In this document: piece after piece, positions 62,190-64,000 of the stretch
How the letters are laid out: the number at the start of each line of letters is the position of its first letter
Position numbering within the stretch: position 1 is the stretch's first letter
From: Plutella xylostella
Taxonomy: Eukaryota > Arthropoda > Insecta > Lepidoptera > Plutellidae
Direction: 5' to 3'
Assembly: GCF_932276165.1 (NCBI RefSeq)
Contig: NC_064006.1
Span: forward strand, 7,082,501-7,146,500
Length of the DNA: 64,000 nt
The notes under the pieces: model-generated
Database searches by the model: none
Seen by the model: the letters and a program-made list of their open reading frames with translations, nothing else
Told to the model about the DNA's origin: nothing
Made by a program: the position numbers and the translations under genes

Positions 62190-62522
62190 ATGAATTATTT
62201 ACTTATCGATGAATGTGCAGTTGTTCACGCTTTGAAAGCTGAATTAAGGAAAAGAGGCGCATAAATAAGCGGTCTCAAAGAGCACCTAATTCGGAGGTTA
62301 GTTTGTTTACTGTTTACAAACTTATTTTTTACCAAATGTATGCTTGTTTGCTTAGACTTAGATAACAGTTATGTTTTTTCTTTTTACAGACACCAACACT
62401 ATGACCGTAACAGTAACTTGGTTGGAAACGTAGAGGACAGCATCATACAACAAAATGATTCAGTGTATACTGTTGAGTGGCCTTCAGAAACTTTGTATAG
62501 CAGTGTGAACACTAAAAATTAA
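62190..62522 (+). pseudogene. SAP-domain protein fragment, two exons, one internal stop
   Basis: Exon 1 (62190-62296) starts at an ATG and encodes VVHALKAELRKRGA, a TAA stop, then ISGLKEHLIRR. Read past the stop it fits a SAP motif, a helix-extended-loop-helix DNA-binding fold of about 35 residues. The donor G|GTTAGT at 62297 and acceptor TTTTTACAG at 62381-62389 define a 93-bp intron that keeps the frame. Exon 2 (62390-62522) adds HYDRNSNLVG and VYTVEWPSETLYSSVN before TAA. I recall this SAP plus YDRN pattern at the N-terminus of long invertebrate proteins with SWIM zinc-finger and YqaJ-like nuclease domains, often in mobile or multi-copy loci. The remainder is not visible downstream; a 219-bp MITE starts at 62578. 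The stop makes this copy probably inactive. Confidence 0.55.
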
Positions 62523-62577
62523 ACTCCAGATCTAGATATTGTCACCAATGAGTAACTACTTTGGAATTTATGCACAG

Positions 62578-62796
62578 TGTACGGTGGCCTGCGCCTAAAA
62601 GTATACAGGCGGAGTTTTTAAAATAGCGATCCCTGATGATGAAGGGACCAGCTACATCTGTTATAAATCCGGGGACGTGTTGTGTGTGATGTGTGTAGCA
62701 GTGGTGTTTATGTGGATGTGCTTGAGCAGCATGTGAGCTTGAGATCGCTATTTAAAAATCTCCGCCTGTATACTTTTAGGCGTAGGCCACCGTACA
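62578..62796. repeat. 219-bp MITE with 53-bp inverted repeats
   Basis: TGTACGGTGGCCTGCGCCTA, AAAGTATACAGGCGGAG at the left and (in inverse) TGTACGGTGGCCTACGCCTA, AAAGTATACAGGCGGAG at the right. TA lies inside both ends after TG, so a TA target duplication (Tc1/mariner type) is possible. The interior has TGTGTGTGATGTGTG, noncoding. Confidence 0.8.
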
Positions 62797-62995
62797 TACC
62801 ATCGCTCTTACGGTGAATGAAAACATCGTGATAAAACCTGCATATCTAGATTTTCGAACCCACAAACCTGCAGAGGACCAGCGTGGTAGGAAATGGTCCA
62901 AGCTTAGGAGTGGAGTTTAGACCTTAAGGCGATATGCACAAAGGCTCCATTCGAGTGAGCTAGGTGCAGCTACTGACACCCTCACAAATAATAGA
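62797..62995 (+). repeat. SINE family B, headless copy
   Basis: TACCATCGCTCTTACGGTGA, AACCTGCATATCTAGATTTT, GGACCAGCGTGGTAGGAAAT, GTCCAAGCTTAGGAGTGGAG, GATATGCACAAAGGCTCCAT. It follows the MITE without a gap. Confidence 0.75.
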
Positions 62996-62999
62996 ATAC

Positions 63000-63545
63000 T
63001 TAGTATACTATACTACCATTATTTAGTTTCAACTAACAACTCAACAAGCATTCATTGTGTGGATTACTAATGTGTTATATTTTTTGTATAGCAGTGTGTT
63101 TAAACGGAAAGGATAAATAAAAGTTAAATCAGTGTGTAACTCTTTTATTTTTATTGTATTTATTAAATGCCTAATCCATATTTACATTATGTTCTTTCTG
63201 AAATTGGTTATAATGATTTTCACAAACACGAGATTGTCGGATAATAATTATTTCACAAGCCACTGTTTTAGAACAGTTTTATTACTTGGTAACATATGTC
63301 CTCCTTTTCTTTCCGAACATAACGGATCTGCACAACAATGCGGGATAGTAACTCGATATGATGATAGTTATTTTATAATTAATAAGCTTATAAGATTCAA
63401 GATTTTAAAACTTTATTGAGAACCTGCTCCTTTTTTCGGAGTATGTTAAAAATATGGCTAAGAGAATAATGCAATGAGTATCTGAAACGTATAATAAGTA
63501 TACCTAAGTATTAGATAGTCTTCTACCATCCAGTTCAGAACAATT
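63000..63545. other. Unassigned DNA
   Basis: A 95-codon open frame at 63132-63419 is hydrophobic with no recognised family. 63415-63453 is the dispersed TTGAGAACCT block. Confidence 0.4.
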
Positions 63546-63555
63546 TTTTGCCAAA

Positions 63556-63924
63556 TTATAGACGGCTCCAAACCTTCATAGATATACCATCTTTCCTGCG
63601 TTCTTTGGCTATCAGGGGAGTTAAATCCGCGGCAATCTCCTTCACCACATGCTTACTGAGGCGAAATGTCCTCACAAACTCCGAGTCCGGCAAACTCACG
63701 AGAGGATCGACATTCCGGCTCATGAAGGCGCGATTTCGACGCCGCTCCTTCAACTCCCGCCGACCTCTGTCCACTCTGTCTGCTAATATTAGCATTTCCA
63801 ACCGCAAATTTAAATTATAATTCCGATCCATTATGACAACATCTGAATAATACGTGTATATTAGGTGTATCTGCTCAATGGCCTCAGAATGGTAATTTTT
63901 GACAGATAAACCGTAATGAAGCAA
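63556..63924 (-). pseudogene. PIF/Harbinger transposase, N-terminal fragment (HARBI1-like)
   Basis: The 122-codon frame encodes the N-terminal part of a HARBI1-like protein. Residues around 57-73 (RELKERRRNRAFMSRNVDP) and DSEFVRTFRLSKHVVKEIA fit the region ahead of the DDE nuclease core in PIF/Harbinger transposases, with the usual D-EF--FRLSK-V spacing. The frame stops right after ISMKVWSRL, near where the family continues into KVL-ALRF-A-GSF-Q. The catalytic DDE domain is not present in the window on this side, so it is a truncated relic. The Harbinger-type MITEs at 19283, 28616 and 58808 may have used a relative of this enzyme, but their termini cannot be linked to it. Confidence 0.8.
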
Positions 63925-64000
63925 CTGACGGAAACGTCAATAAATAGTGGACTACGCAAATTGTCACCCGAGAGACGATATCGGTGTGGCACTTGTCAGT
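63925..64000. other. Window end, unassigned
   Basis: A segment upstream of the transposase relic. A terminal repeat of its transposon might lie here or beyond the window; none is recognised. Confidence 0.4.

Overview
The window reads as eukaryotic nuclear DNA from an insect, most probably a moth or butterfly (Lepidoptera). It is visibly AT-rich, has no operon-like gene packing, and is crowded with repeats of types I associate with lepidopteran genomes: tRNA-headed SINEs, a short element with an RTE-like tail that ends near TATAATATTAGTTAGGAT, RTE and CR1/Jockey-type LINE remains with ATG, GAAGAA or ATAA tails, TATACAGGGTG-bounded MITEs, and PIF/Harbinger-type MITEs. The order-level call is inference from these families; the species cannot be named from the sequence.

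I found no intact host protein-coding gene. The window looks intergenic or deep intronic. The only coding material is in mobile elements: a 480-codon, 5'-truncated LINE reverse transcriptase (52696-54138, minus), decayed LINE C-termini (about 31908-32413, 29181-29423, 40440-41430, 41505-41870, 43455-43650), an N-terminal piece of a HARBI1-like Harbinger transposase (63556-63924, minus), and a small two-exon SAP-domain reading frame with one internal stop (62190-62522). Two GC-rich patches at about 820-893 and 1380-1712, each ending at a consensus splice donor, are the best but weak candidates for host promoter or 5' exon sequence.

Layout. 1-9 kb: hairpin MITEs, SINE pieces, unassigned AT-rich DNA. 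9.2-12.1 kb: a complete non-autonomous LTR retrotransposon with nearly identical 248/249-bp LTRs, inserted with a 4-bp duplication into a hairpin MITE. 12-19 kb: SINEs, a SINE flanked by 71-bp direct repeats, microsatellites. 19.2-21.5 kb: nested Harbinger-type MITEs carrying a 1,139-bp inverted-repeat transposon and a 373-bp SINE. 22-39 kb: MITEs, LINE tails and SINEs in unassigned DNA. 39.5-43.7 kb: decayed RTE-type LINEs and a long foldback. 44-52 kb: hairpin MITEs and SINEs. 52.4-54.2 kb: the reverse transcriptase fragment. 55.1-56.2 kb: an inverted second copy of the 1.1-kb transposon. 56.9-59.0 kb: a SINE, a 1.09-kb inverted-repeat element around a 153-bp triplication, and a second complete 197-bp Harbinger-type MITE. 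59.5-64 kb: a near-perfect foldback, a cluster of ACTGCGTTAC motifs, the SAP-domain frame, a 219-bp MITE and the transposase fragment.

The elements are mostly parasites of one another rather than cooperating genes. LINE machinery of the RTE and CR1/Jockey types is the likely mobiliser of the SINEs, a Harbinger transposase is the likely mobiliser of the TWA-flanked MITEs, and nested insertions give a relative order of events. The most distinctive items are the 1.1-kb inverted-repeat transposon with about nine internal copies of a 20-bp motif and verified 4-bp target duplications, the element built around a 153-bp triplication that is open on both strands, the motif cluster at 60.7-61.6 kb, and the SAP-domain frame.
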